From Aristolochia californica (taxonomy: Eukaryota; Streptophyta; Magnoliopsida; Piperales; Aristolochiaceae), in contig JARWKL010000007.1 of NCBI GenBank assembly GCA_029961685.1, forward strand, positions 806,001 through 870,000: a DNA stretch of 64,000 nt. The letters run 5' to 3'. A program made the translations under genes and the position numbers. Positions 33,707 through 45,300 of this stretch are shown here, in pieces. Each line of letters starts with the position of its first letter. Positions within the stretch are counted from its first letter, which is position 1. The notes beneath the pieces were generated by a model. It was not told the DNA's origin. It saw nothing but the letters and a program-made list of their open reading frames with translations, and did no database searches.

Positions 33707-36700
33707 ATGGCGTTTTCTGGGACAACCCAGAAATGCAAGGCTTGTGAGAAGACGGTGTACTTGGTCGATCAGCTCACAACTGACAACAAAGTTTATCATA
33801 AGGCTTGCTTTCGATGCCACCACTGCAAAGGAACTCTCAAGGTAGAGATATATAGCAATCATCTTTTTACTGGACTATAGCATCTTAATCAGGACGTGGG
33901 TATATATATATGCTTAGATAGATTTTGGCATAAACTGTATGACAATTGATGAGTTTTATTCCCTATATACATAGTCATCACGAACCAGCTTATCTTATTT
34001 TATTGATGGATTGTTTCTAGTTTTGCTCACTCCATTGAATCTCTCGTGTTTCAAGGCGTGGTTGTGCTACTTTTTTCGAAGCTTTGGATGGCTTTCCTCT
34101 ATTCTTAGTGGAAATTCTACGTTTTCGTAGTGGATTTTTCCTTCTTTTGATGTTTTTCTGCCTTTGGGCTTGCTATTCGGCATCTTGCACGGAATTGTTG
34201 GATAAGTGTGCTTCGATTTACTGCAATATATGTGTAGCTTTTTTATCGTTTCTTCCATTTCCCATGTCCTATTAATACTTTCCAGCTTCTAAGGGATATA
34301 TGTTTTACAATATTTTGGGAACACTACAAAAAGTTGTGTTCGATTGTTGTTCTAGGTGTGTTAAGGAATAGTCCTACAATGGATTAGTGGGGACAAATAT
34401 GTTAAATTTATTAGTTGGTAAAGAGGTTTCCTAAGATGGCTAATCATTTTGGGATAGGCTTTGGACCCGACTTCACATGGTATCAGAGCAGGTACTCATA
34501 TGTGGGCCTCCACCCAAATTATCCACTTGTAAGAGCCCAGAAGGCCCACACGTGAAGGAAAATGTTAAGGAATAGTCCTACATGGATTAGTGAGAACAAA
34601 TATGTTGAGTTTATTAGTTGGGAAAAAGATTTCCTAAGATGGCTAATCATTTTGGGATAGGCTTTGGACCCAACTTCACACTAGGTAGTATGAATATTCA
34701 GGAAGTAAGTTTTTGTTTCCTTTCATTGAAATTGTGCTTCTTGGTGGCTCTTAATTGCTGTTACTTTTTGTATTCCAATAACCTGTCATATTTTAGATAT
34801 TAAAAGACCTCCGCTTGGTTCTAGATCTTGCTGGACTTGGTGCAGAGATTTTTCAATTCTTAGGATCGCAACAGCTTACTATGGTTACTGATCCTCCAAT
34901 CAGTGAATTATTTTGATTCAGTTGTTGAACGTTGATCCTATATTCTTTTTATGCTTAGGTGAAGTTTTAGTCTATTTCAAGTAAGAAAGATTTAAAATGG
35001 TTTTGATCTACTAGCTCTTTGGTTGTTTCGTATTTGTTCCAGGTGCCAAAAGCTAGGATTTGCTCTAGTACCTATTTTCTGATGGGAAGTTTTATTGGTA
35101 TAATCATGAAAATCTTTTAGGGTGTTAATCAGTCCTTGACAAGTTATGCTCTCAACTCTTCTTCTTCTTGCATATAAATATTTAGGAATGTTTTAGTTGA
35201 TCCAGTCAATGTGTTATTTGCCTGAATCATGTCTTTTTGTGAATTATATTCCACTATAATTGCATTTATCCTTGTTTTGGTTGAGTCTAATCCATTTCCA
35301 AACTGATGACATTTTGCAGTTAAGCAACTATTCTTCATTTGAAGGTGTTCTATATTGCAAACCACATTTTGACCAGCTCTTTAAGCGCACTGGCAGCCTT
35401 GATAAAAGCTTTGAAAGTGAGTAGTTGTCAAGTGATTTATTTGAGCTATATTTTCAATCATTTATGTGCCATACAAACTAATGTCATGATGCTTCTTGCA
35501 GGCATTCCAAAAGCCGGTAAAGCAGACAGGTCCATTGGCCCTGAGGTACATTATTAAAAAACTGATTTTCCCTGCTTTCACTACTGCTTTTTCACTTTTA
35601 TTTTCTGAAAATCTTTTTCAATTATCTTCCTGGATCATATTTGACAGGTTAACACAAACAGCAAAGTTTCAGTTTTGTTTGCTGGAACTCAAGAAAAGTG
35701 TGTTGCTTGCAAGAAAACCGTCTACCCTCTTGAGAAGGTAACTTGATATCTTTCATGCTTTTACTATGAACTTCGTAAGATGCTTGTGGTTCTACTTTGA
35801 GAAGCATTTGCATTTCTTACTGTTCAGGCACCAATGTTGACTAGTTGATTTCAGTTGCATGTGTTAAATTGGTTTAAACTATAAATTCAATATTCATCTT
35901 CTATACAAACAAGCACAACGACTATCTTTAGACATTTCAGTTCCTTATTTCATTGGATATTAAGGGTGGACAGATGGGTAACTTTTAAAATTACCATGTT
36001 AAGAGAAAGCAAAAGTTGCAAGAGCTATTGGGAACTAAGCTATGAGTCATGTCATGAAGTTATGGGAAAGTGCAAAAAAAGAGGTTTTAGATGGCTTAGA
36101 TTGTAGCAGAAACAGTTTTCTTATATGAGAATGACACTGAAAATGGATGGGATTTTTTCTTTTACACAACTTTAGGTTCAATACAACGACATGTTTTTTG
36201 TTGATTAGGAGAAAGTAACAGTAGAGTACCTATAGACTGATTGGAGGTATTAAGAAGAAATAATATTCTGAGAGGACAACTTTGTTTCCAAAATGAAGTC
36301 TTGAAAGGATATATTGATGGAATTGATGTTAGTTTACTTTTTTTTTTTTTAAATAAAGAGAAATGCCATACCCAGCATAAATGCTGGATCTAAGAAACTT
36401 CTGCAACATAGTGATTAGGTGAACCATGTTGTCTGGCGCAGGATGTTGTCAGTGAAGAAGCAAGTTTAAGGAGGATGAAGCTGGTAGGATGAGTGTTAAA
36501 ACCGTTTTCAACAAAAAATTGAGGTAGATCTATAAAAAAAAGACATATTATGGAAGAACCAGTTAGAGAACATTAAGGAAGGAGTGACACTGAAAGCAAA
36601 GAAAATAAGAGGGTGTCCCTTAGATGTTTTGGCATGTTTGACAGAGGTCTGACACCCTACCAGTGACAATGATTTTGTTGATGTGGTTGCTGTACTGGCA

Positions 36701-38213
36701 AGAAAATGAGGAAGACTGAAAATGAAGTGGGGAGAAAATATTTTAAGAAGGTTGACTTAGCTGTGGAGGTAGCAAATGATTGAGAATTATGAAGGAGAAT
36801 TTAGTCTGTCCATGACATAGTTCAATAATTGAGTGATGATGATGATACTTTATTTTTTGGGTAATAAAACTATTTATTACAACTGGAAAGCGGAAACTGA
36901 TATCAAATATTTATTAAATCATTTCCTTTGAATTAGCAGTCCTTTTGTTGTCTATGATATCAGTTGTCTTAGCTGTTTGATAAGTCACGTATTGAAGAGC
37001 TACACATAACACACTTCATCACTTAGTATTGAATTTCCTTAGCTCCCTGCGGACCATGGATTACTGTGTGCAAGTAGTCCAGTGCCTATTTTTTTAACAC
37101 TGATTACACATACACAGACTTTAACCCAAGACCTCACAATAGAAATCCCCATTGTGACCATTGAGCCAACGACCCAAGTCAAGTAGTCCATTGCCATTGA
37201 CACAAGTAATTCCTCTAAACCTCCATAAGGTAATTAGTTATGTCCTTCCCAGGGATGACTTATACTCCTGAGCTTCTCATATTTAGTTGCTCCATAGCAT
37301 CTCCCTTTGTTGAATGCGAATCTGCTACATCCTAGATGAGGGCTTACTCCACTGTTCCACTTTTAGTTATTTTCTTTTAACATTTGAATTACCTGTTCTC
37401 TGAAATGCTGTGTCTGTTTCCTATGCCAAATTTCATTGTAGTAAAACTTTCTTTAACAAATATTTTTTATACTTTTAGTGAAGTGGAATTAATAGTATTT
37501 AAAGTTCACTGTCAAACAAGAAATTTCATTGCACATGAAGGTTGCAGGGGACTATATCACATTGGATCTTTCACTTTGCAACAATTTTCTCCCTTGCAAA
37601 TTTTACCCTCTGCATGGGAACCTTTTTTTTTTTTTTCTCTCTCTCTCTCTCTGTACCCATAAATCCAACAATTCCAAGCTAGAAAAAAAAGTAAAGAGAA
37701 AACTAATTACAACTCAGGAGATAAACACAGAGTCCGGTTAAATTCATGCGAAAAGACATTTTGTGAAGTTCTATTCAAATATTGGAACTATTTTTGGACT
37801 TGGTTCTTTCTTCTTCCTGTTTTCCTTGGCTTGTTTAATCTTCAGTTGAAGTTGTGATTACATTGACCAATTATTTCGTAAGCCAGTCGTATTAACAATT
37901 CACAGCCTAGTTCCATTTGCAATCCAAAATTGATGGTTTTTTTATGTTAAATGTTGGTAATTTCCAGATTGCAGTGGACGGTACATCTTATCACCGACCC
38001 TGTTTCAAATGTTCTCATGGAGGTTGTACTATCAGCCCATCCAACTACATCGCCCATGAGGGCAGGCTTTACTGTAAACATCACCATTCTCGGCTCTTCA
38101 AGGAGAAGGGAAACTTCAGCCAACTTGACAAGCATGAACATGCCAAGGAGGTGACTGAGAACACAGTGGTGGAATCCAGTGATGCAACAAACTTTATGTT
38201 TTTTGAAGAGTAA
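33707..38213 (+). CDS. WLIM1: Two-LIM-domain actin-binding protein, WLIM1 type
   Basis: Five exons: 33707-33841, 35320-35416, 35502-35545, 35648-35737, 37968-38213; 203 aa, all GT-AG. ATG (MAFSGTTQKC) follows a CT-rich 5' UTR. LIM1 (about 10-61) has Cys10/13, His31, Cys34/37/40 and a later Cys-His pair. LIM2 (about 110-160) shows KCVACKKTVYPLEK, then YHRPCFKCSHGGC and LYCKHHH. The inter-LIM linker and short acidic tail are typical of the plant LIM group. Known members bind and bundle actin filaments and shuttle to the nucleus. The GTTQKC start, HHCKGTLKLSNY and HGGCTISPSNYIAHEG favour WLIM1 over PLIM2 or WLIM2. Exon 3 reads FESIPK where many homologues have FEGTPK. A TRIM copy sits in intron 1. 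Confidence 0.93.
34352..34685 (+). mobile_element. TRIM copy B (plus orientation) in LIM intron 1
   Basis: LTR 34359-34477 (119 bp, TGTTAAGGAATAG to CGACTTCACA) and LTR 34563-34680 (118 bp). PBS TGGTATCAGAGC at 34478-34489 directly follows the first LTR. The interior is 85 bp, the same length as in copy A. CTAGG occurs at 34352-34356 and 34681-34685; an extra TG (34357-34358) lies between the left duplication and the LTR. No coding capacity. Confidence 0.93.
35738..37967 (+). other. LIM gene intron 4
   Basis: 2230 bp, non-coding. It contains a T-run and a (CT)n run at 37621-37652 and nothing that resembles a transposon with clear ends. Confidence 0.7.
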
Positions 38214-38800
38214 AATGGCCTTCTCTACCTCGCCTGGTCCTCATGGAGTTTGGAGACAGATATGAGAATATATATATGACCAAAAAAGACATAATTTTTC
38301 CTTTAGTGTAATCTCTATTCAGTGTTTAGTAGGAAGTTTTAAAAAATTGAGGAAATGTGAGATATATTTTTATAGTTTTTTATATTATGATTAATAATAC
38401 AAAGGGTGTCGGTTTTTCTTCTAATAAGATGATGTAAAGTATTTGTGTAGAAGTTTGAGTATCGTAACACTTGATGACATAAAGTGAGGTATTAGCAAAC
38501 TTAGAATGAATGGGAAAACTTTAGTGTCAATAACATGTATATCGTCATACTACATGAGGTGAATTAGTGTATTTATCTTCTAGCTTCCACACCACTTGAT
38601 GACATAAACCAAGGTATTGGCAACCGAACTTGAATATTTGCACTAAACTTGAGTATCATAACAATTAATGACAAAAACTGAGGTATTGGTAGCCAAATTT
38701 GAATATTTGTGCATAGCTTGAGTATAGTATCATGTATATTGTCATAGTACATGAGGTGAATTAAAGTATTTTTGAATTGTATATCTTCAAGGTTGCATTA
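38214..38800 (+). repeat. LIM gene 3' end, then degenerate tandem repeat
   Basis: The 3' UTR probably ends by about 38400 (AATAATACAAAG). From 38455 a loose tandem repeat of CACTTGATGACATAAA, GAGGTATTGGCAACC and TACATGAGGTGAATTA blocks runs up to 38770. The same words reappear at 41180-41290 beyond the LTR element, which therefore inserted into the array. Confidence 0.55.
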
Positions 38801-41175
38801 TGTTGAAAAACAAATATAGAAGAGTCTTACATAACTCTCACAATAAGAAGTCTTATAGAGCAAAAATTATTATGGAAGGAGGTCTCACATAAGAGTTTTT
38901 AAGTTAAAATGTGTTTTAATTATGTAAGTCTTCTATTTATGTTTAGTTGTTTAATTATGTTAGGACTTATCTTTAAGTGTTAGACTCTGGGTGTAATTGG
39001 GATCTCTTTGTAGTTTAGGTTCATATTTTTATTTTTTATTTTCTCTTTTCAATCCCCAAGATCCATTGTTTTCTTGGTGTTCACACCCACATATTGAGTT
39101 TTTCATATTAAAAATTATATATTCACAGAAAAATCTTTGAGTCTATTTTTCAACACAAAATTAAGTTTGGCAATCGGAGTTTTCTACAAACAAAAGTTGA
39201 TATTTGAAGCAACAAAGGTCAAACTGCAAGAGAGGTTCGAACAACATCAGAAAACTTCAACTTTTGAGTTACTTTAGGCCATCAAGAATGAAACTTTATC
39301 CAAAGAAATATATATCAAAATAAATATCTATAAACATATTTTTTTTACCTATTCAGCCAATTTTCAATCTAAGTTTTCTTTAAAGAGGAAGAGTCAATGG
39401 TCAAGCTGGCCAAAGAAAAAAGAATACTTAGTTCGATTAGATTATAGAGTCCGAAATTTATCAGATTTTTAATCTCAAAATAAATATATTTTATGAAGAG
39501 CAGTTATGCGTGGATGAAAAGTATTAAATTATAATTTCATAATGAGAAAATTTTATGTCAATCTGATCTATATTTAAAGAGATTCACATTGAAGTTGGTA
39601 AAGATCAAGCAAAAACACGAAGACAATCAAGAGGTCATAAAAGATTCAATAACAAATCATTTTTTGTGTCACATTAGGTATCAAATTAAAGCTCTCTGAG
39701 TATACTTTCTTTTAAAACAAAGCATTTGTGATTATGAGCTATATTTGTGAAGATATTGATATCAAAAGTTCCATTGTTAGTTTTTCCAAAAGACTCATTT
39801 TTTTCTATTTCTCTCATATTATCTCTCAGGCATTAACGTGAATTGAGTTTCATTTTCTCCTAAAATCTAAGCCAATTTTTTTTTTTAATTAGAGATTTTT
39901 GGTTTGACTTCAACACTATCTTCTTTGTATAAGCCTTTTTTTTCGCAACAATCTCTTATCTTTGGAAAACCTAATTTAGGAAAGGGCTACTAATTCAAGA
40001 AAGTCTATCATTGGAAAGTTTCTATTTTGATTATGAAGAATTTGGAAAGTATTCCTGATAGGAATTAGTTGAGCATTTGATTATAAACTTTTCTCATATG
40101 GACTGATCAATGTGAAAATAGAAACTTGTAAGTTAAGTTATGCAATTATCAAAGTTTTCATAGTCAATCTTGTTTTCAACTTTTGTGTTTTTGTTACATG
40201 GTTGTACATCTTCTGCATTATCAACTTTGAAAATTTTTGCTTACCCTCATGAAATTATCTTGAGGTCATACTTTGTAAAATTTATTAAGTTATTGTTTCT
40301 ATCGTTATAGCCTCCTTCTTATTTTCGGGTTGCTTATTTTTCCTTCGTTACATTTCCCACATACCCATTTTTATCAGTTACGTTTCTCCTACTATCCTTT
40401 TTTGACTCTCGCATACCCCTTTGGGCCATCCTCTTGTGGATTGTTTCAGTTGGTTTCTCTTTTTATATACATATGGGTATTTTAAGTCCATTATGACTTT
40501 TTTATGAGTACCCTTAAGTGGATATCTATCGTTGTCCTTTGAGTGATATGCATTATCCTTTTTAGTGATTATTATCACTACTTTTGTTTAAAATCTTATT
40601 AGGTTGGTTAATAATTTTTTTATACATACATCACCCATTTTAGTTTTTGAGAGTTTGTGTTTGATTGTGTTCTTATCCTCGAGACACCTTGATGGAGGAG
40701 ATAATAAATACAATTATATTTTTGTTTCAAGTTGGGATTACACTGATACCTTCCAGCTTGAGGGGGAGAAGTACAAAAAAGAGATATTTTATTTTACATG
40801 TTATGGTAATTTTTATGCGACCAAAATATTCAGGAAAGGGGGAGCTCAAAAGATGAGGTTTTTGTATCTATGAAGAATTGCATTTGTGAAGAATTTTTTT
40901 TCAGCATAAGAAAATTGAAGACTATAAATCATTTTCCTTGCAAGTAGAAGTTATAAACTCCAACTTGAAGAGGAGTGTTGAAGAGCAATTATAGAAGAGT
41001 CTTACATGACTCTCACAATAAGAAGTCTTACATAGCCAAAATTATTATGGAAGGAGGTCATACGTAAGAGTTTCAGTTAAAAGATGTTTTATTTATGTTC
41101 ATATTTTTTTATTATACTAAGACTTATTTTAAGTGTTAAACCTTAAGTGTAATTGGGACAACGGTAGTTTAATTA
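38801..41175 (+). mobile_element. Decayed LTR element, family L
   Basis: Left LTR 38801-39155 (TGTTGAAAAACAAATATAG to TTTTTCAACA). The right LTR starts at 40976 (TGTTGAAGAGC) after a purine tract GAAGAGGAG and is recognisable for about 200 bp. The 1.8-kb interior has no gag or pol that I can recognise; small ORFs at 40604-40873 are unlike known proteins. Family L LTRs also occur at 1-254 and 47148-47362 in the opposite orientation. Confidence 0.7.
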
Positions 41176-41770
41176 TAATGAGCAGAGGTACAACCGAACT
41201 TGACCATCACATTATATGTAATGAACTGAGGTACAATTGGACTTGGAAATGCAAAACTTGTCACTTGATGGTGAATCATATTGTTCATTTAAAGGCGCTG
41301 ACCTTATTTTAGTGAGACTAGTTCTTTACTCGTCATGTCGTTTTTCAATCATTCAATGATGTTGGTATTTTATTTATCATCCACATGGTATAATTTAAAT
41401 GTTGATCACCTCTTCTACCACGGACGAGTTTCACAAATTCCTGTTTTTCCATGCTTAGCAAGATCCACCACATGACAAAACACCATTCCGTCATAACAAA
41501 GCACAATTATCGACCAAAGCCAACACAACAAGAGTCCTCATATCACCTCTTAACAGGGCTAATTAACAGTATCTGATAACAAATAAGAACTTCAGTTCTG
41601 TACAGAGGAAATGGAACCCGAGGAGGCTTACATAAATAATACTGGAGAGTTGCATAGATATATATATATATGACACAAAAGGAGTGTTTTATTTACATAG
41701 GAAACTGATAAGCAATTCCAAGGGTCTTGTTGTTGGATTCTGTTCATAGCAAGAAATACCAGAAGCCTGC
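41176..41770. other. Intergenic and 3' UTR of the DUF6821 gene
   Basis: It begins with the tail of the degenerate tandem repeat (41180-41290). The 3' UTR of the minus-strand DUF6821 gene occupies the right part. No gene is seen. Confidence 0.5.
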
Positions 41771-42718
41771 CTATATTCCATCATAATAGCCTCCAAATGT
41801 AATATTTGCTCTTGTCAAGGGAACTCCTCTGAGTGCCTGGTTCAGTTTGGAGGCGTGGTGAACAACATCCCTGATCCTCTGCAGTCAGTCATAAATGAGT
41901 AAATCCTGTGATCATTTCTTTTAATCTACCCGAACATGGTGAATCTGAACACGGAGGGAAATCATAAGATTGTAGTGAAGTTGAAACTAGACCTTGTCAT
42001 CCGAGTAGATCTGAAACCTAAGCTTTTGATACTGATTCTGTTGTTTCTGCCTCTGCCGGCTCCCTATTGTGAATATGCATATAGTAGCAGCAGCGACTCC
42101 TATGGAGCAGAGAGCTCCTATCCCCGTTATCCTCCACTTCCAAAAGGTTACACCACCTCCACCCGAACAGCGCTTCTGTTTCTTCTCTCCTTCCTCTTGA
42201 TCAGCTATCTTGGAGGCCTTGTATTCACCTGAACTCACCTCTTCTTTATCCTCGAATTGAATCGGACCCATCTCCAGATGAGGTATGAGTCCTTTAGTAG
42301 CAGACTTTGGCGAGCCAATTTTCATGTCGTCGAATTCAGTCTCCTTCATTTTCTTGAAGAAGACTTGAGAGAAGCTATCCTGCTCCCCTGCGAAACTGGG
42401 TTTGATCTTTTCAAATATCACCGGGGGGATCATGCTGATTTCCACGACAGGAACTTCTGCGATCTCTTTAACGAAATCCCCATCCGACTCCTTCTGCCCT
42501 GACGATCCCAACTGAATTGGAAAATTCACATCCCCTGAATCGTTCGACTTGTCTACCGATTTGAGACAATTATAGGAAGTCGGGGAAGGGCATACGAAAT
42601 AGTTCGTCTCGAAAATCCCATTAGGGTTGAACTTGGGCGGCTTGGGGAATTCGGGGAACCCATCTTTGGGGAGGATCTCCCATTCCCCCCAATCCATCTC
42701 AACCGAAGCTTTCTCCAT
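41771..42718 (-). CDS. DUF6821-type tail-anchored protein
   Basis: Two exons on the minus strand: 42718 down to 41993 (242 codons) and 41878 down to 41771 (35 aa plus TAG), joined across a 114-bp GT-AG intron in phase 0; 277 aa. It starts MEKASVEMDWGEWEILP. The N-terminal two thirds are acidic and Pro/Ser-rich without a recognised domain. A FWKWR motif precedes a hydrophobic segment ITGIGALCSIGVAAATICIF (about 201-220), followed by a basic Gln-rich stretch and the exon 2 end RIRDVVHHASKLNQALRGVP and ITFGGYYDG. As I recall, this arrangement matches plant proteins with the DUF6821 domain. Single-pass membrane anchoring near the C-terminus is predicted; function is unknown. Stopping at the first in-frame stop would miss the conserved C-terminus. 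Confidence 0.85.
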
Positions 42719-44964
42719 GGACAGGAAGGTTGTTCAAAGGAGAGGTAAAAGAGGAATGAAACATGAAATCGGATACAAGTCTGGTTTTATTCCCGGACAC
42801 TAGACAAGGCAAGATTGAATTATTGGATCTAAGGAAGGAGGTTTTTACCGGACTTGGGAAGACTTTGGTGGTATTAGCAGATGGGCAGGCCTTTCATCTG
42901 TCCTGATGTTCATGGAAGGAAAGATTTTCCAAAGAAGACAGTAAACAGCGGAGGCTTATCCTCGCAAAAGATGACGAACGGAGATGGTCCCTGGGACCCA
43001 CCCCTTATCGAGGATTCCCTTCCTATCCACGTTCCGGGGGGGGCTTGCTAGATCTTTCTTTTATCTTGAAACCAAGTAATTTTATATTTGCTTGTTTTTG
43101 CTTTGGGTGGAATCCATGTTTCCGATTTGCTTCTTTCACGGCTCATTTTCTCCGTTCGCACCCAAACAAGAAAACGAAAAGAAATAAATGAGTTGAGAGC
43201 AACAGGGATGCATATTTCCGGTGGAGATTCTTCGAACAAGAGAGTGTAGGTTGCTTCTGGTTCTGAATTAGAATGATTTGACACGGAAAGAGGCCAGAGA
43301 GAAGAAGAGCCGCGGGAGAGAGAGAGAGAGAGCCAAAATGAAAGCGAGAGATGTTGGGTTTTACTGTACAGCTAATGAAAGATGCTCGCGCTTTAGACAT
43401 TACCGGCAATATGTTAAGCTCAAGTTAGAATTACCATCAATTCTTGTACGAAAAATGGTAGTCAACCAAAACAAAATAGGGCTACAACAAATGGGTCAGG
43501 TCGGGTCAGTTGGAGAGCCATAAACGATCAAATGTGGGTCAGGTTTTAAAACTTTTGACCCAGACATTATTGTAGATTGGATCAGATTAGGCTAATTAAC
43601 AATTTTCATTTATAGTTTTAAATATAAGAATCCATGAGAGAACAACAAAGACATTTAAACTACATTAAATCGATAGTTTCAACAAACATAAATAAAAGTA
43701 TTACACGCTCCCACAATTTTTCTTTTCGTCGTCTATAGATAAAATGAGATTACTCCATGCATAGAAGTCGAGCACTTCAACAGAGAATTAAAAAAAAAAA
43801 AAACCACTAAAGTAAAAAAGAGTCAACCACTAGAAACAATTAGTTGTTAATTTAAAAAAAGGGTCGACCCCATTAATAGGGGTGAAGGAAGCACAAAAGT
43901 CTAGAGGAATCGACCACACTATAAGGAGTCAACCCCTCAAAAAAGTAAGTTATTGAAATGAAGTGCCTCCTCTCAAGTTTTATCCTTGTAAGACTTGACA
44001 TTAGTATCATAAAATAACTTAAGCAATCTCCTCCCACTAAATTAAATTAAAAATTGTAGATAGCTACATTTATATGCTACAAATCATTAAATTAAATTAA
44101 AGCATAATTGGAAAAAGTATTAGGATATATGACAATTTAGAGGTGTAGTAACCATTTATTCTTGCTCCAAAGCATGCAAACAAATTATCAATATTTTATA
44201 TATACATTATAATAAAATAATTATCAGGTTGCATTAAATTTTTTAGATCCAATCTAAGCCATTTTAATTTGAAGATTAGATTAGTTTGATTCAGGTTTTG
44301 TTTATAACATATCCACATATTGATCCACATTGTACTATCAACTTCTAGAATATATAAAGAACAAAAATGACGAAGAGTTATTTCATATTAGTTACGAAGA
44401 TATCCAATATAGAGAAGGTTAATTTTGTGAAATCTAAACATCTCTGTGCTAGACAAAACACTCTCCTCGTATAATAAATTATAATACATGATTAAATTGA
44501 AATTATTATATACTTAAAGATAGCTTCATATATGTCTATATTAGTCATTATATATATTTGTAATACTTGATGTTATTTTTTGCTTTGAATAATATTTTTA
44601 TAATTTTATATGCATTCACAAAACCTTCGATATTGGTATGTCCATGCATTTACAATAACCCTTTACTTGGATTTTTTTAAAAATATCGGAGTACTCTCTC
44701 CAGTTCCATCCAATGAGACTGTTGGGTTGTTTTTATGAAATAACATATGTCTAGTCTTGTGACTTTGAGATAAATTAATTTTTCAACCAAATGTTGGGAA
44801 TGTCCAACGTCAGCTATATCCCAAATTTAGCACACAGTTTAATATTGGGTTCCATTGGTGTATCAATGGGTTTACATCCAAGCATTCCAATTTCTTTTAA
44901 TAGATCAAGGACATACCATGACTGGATTGAAGAACTTCTATTCGTAGAAAATATTTGAGTAATC
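42719..44964. other. Upstream of the DUF6821 gene; intergenic
   Basis: 42719-43330 is mixed-composition DNA that probably holds the promoter and 5' UTR of the minus-strand gene, with a (GA)n run at 43317-43331. From 43500 the DNA is AT-rich. GGGTCAGGTCGGGTCAG at about 43494-43510 is a simple repeat. No gene is supported. Confidence 0.5.
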
Positions 44965-45300
44965 CTAAGTTTTTGGTTTGAAACTCTTCAAGATAATGCT
45001 ATGATTGGATTGATGAACTTCTATTCCCAAAAAAAATTTTAGTCCTAGGTTTTTGGTTTGGAACTCTTTATTTAAATTCCCTTTTGTCTGTTGAATACCT
45101 TCAGTGTCACTCCTAGTAATAATAGTGTCATCAACATGTACAAGATGTGATTGGGTGCAGTCTGTACATGGTTCTTGGGATTTCGCAGTTTTGATCAGGA
45201 AATTATTTGTTGTTCTTTCTCTATGTTGTTTTATTCCAAGATGTGATTGGGTTGAAATTGGAAAAACTTTGACCGGAGCTAGCCTTCCCAACCTGGAACT
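44965..45300 (-). pseudogene. Copia reverse transcriptase fragment
   Basis: On the minus strand, HVDDTIITRSDTEGIQQ, then KNLGLKFFLGIEVHQSN is the RT catalytic region of a copia element, with HVDD at the usual YVDD position. The parts upstream and downstream of this fragment are missing. It is related in style to other Ty1/copia elements here but not clearly part of E2 or E3. Confidence 0.75.

Noticed and set aside
43490..43570. GGGTCAGGTCGGGTCAG stretch as a regulatory or transposon end
   Set aside because: It is a short simple repeat with no matching inverted end or target duplication found.
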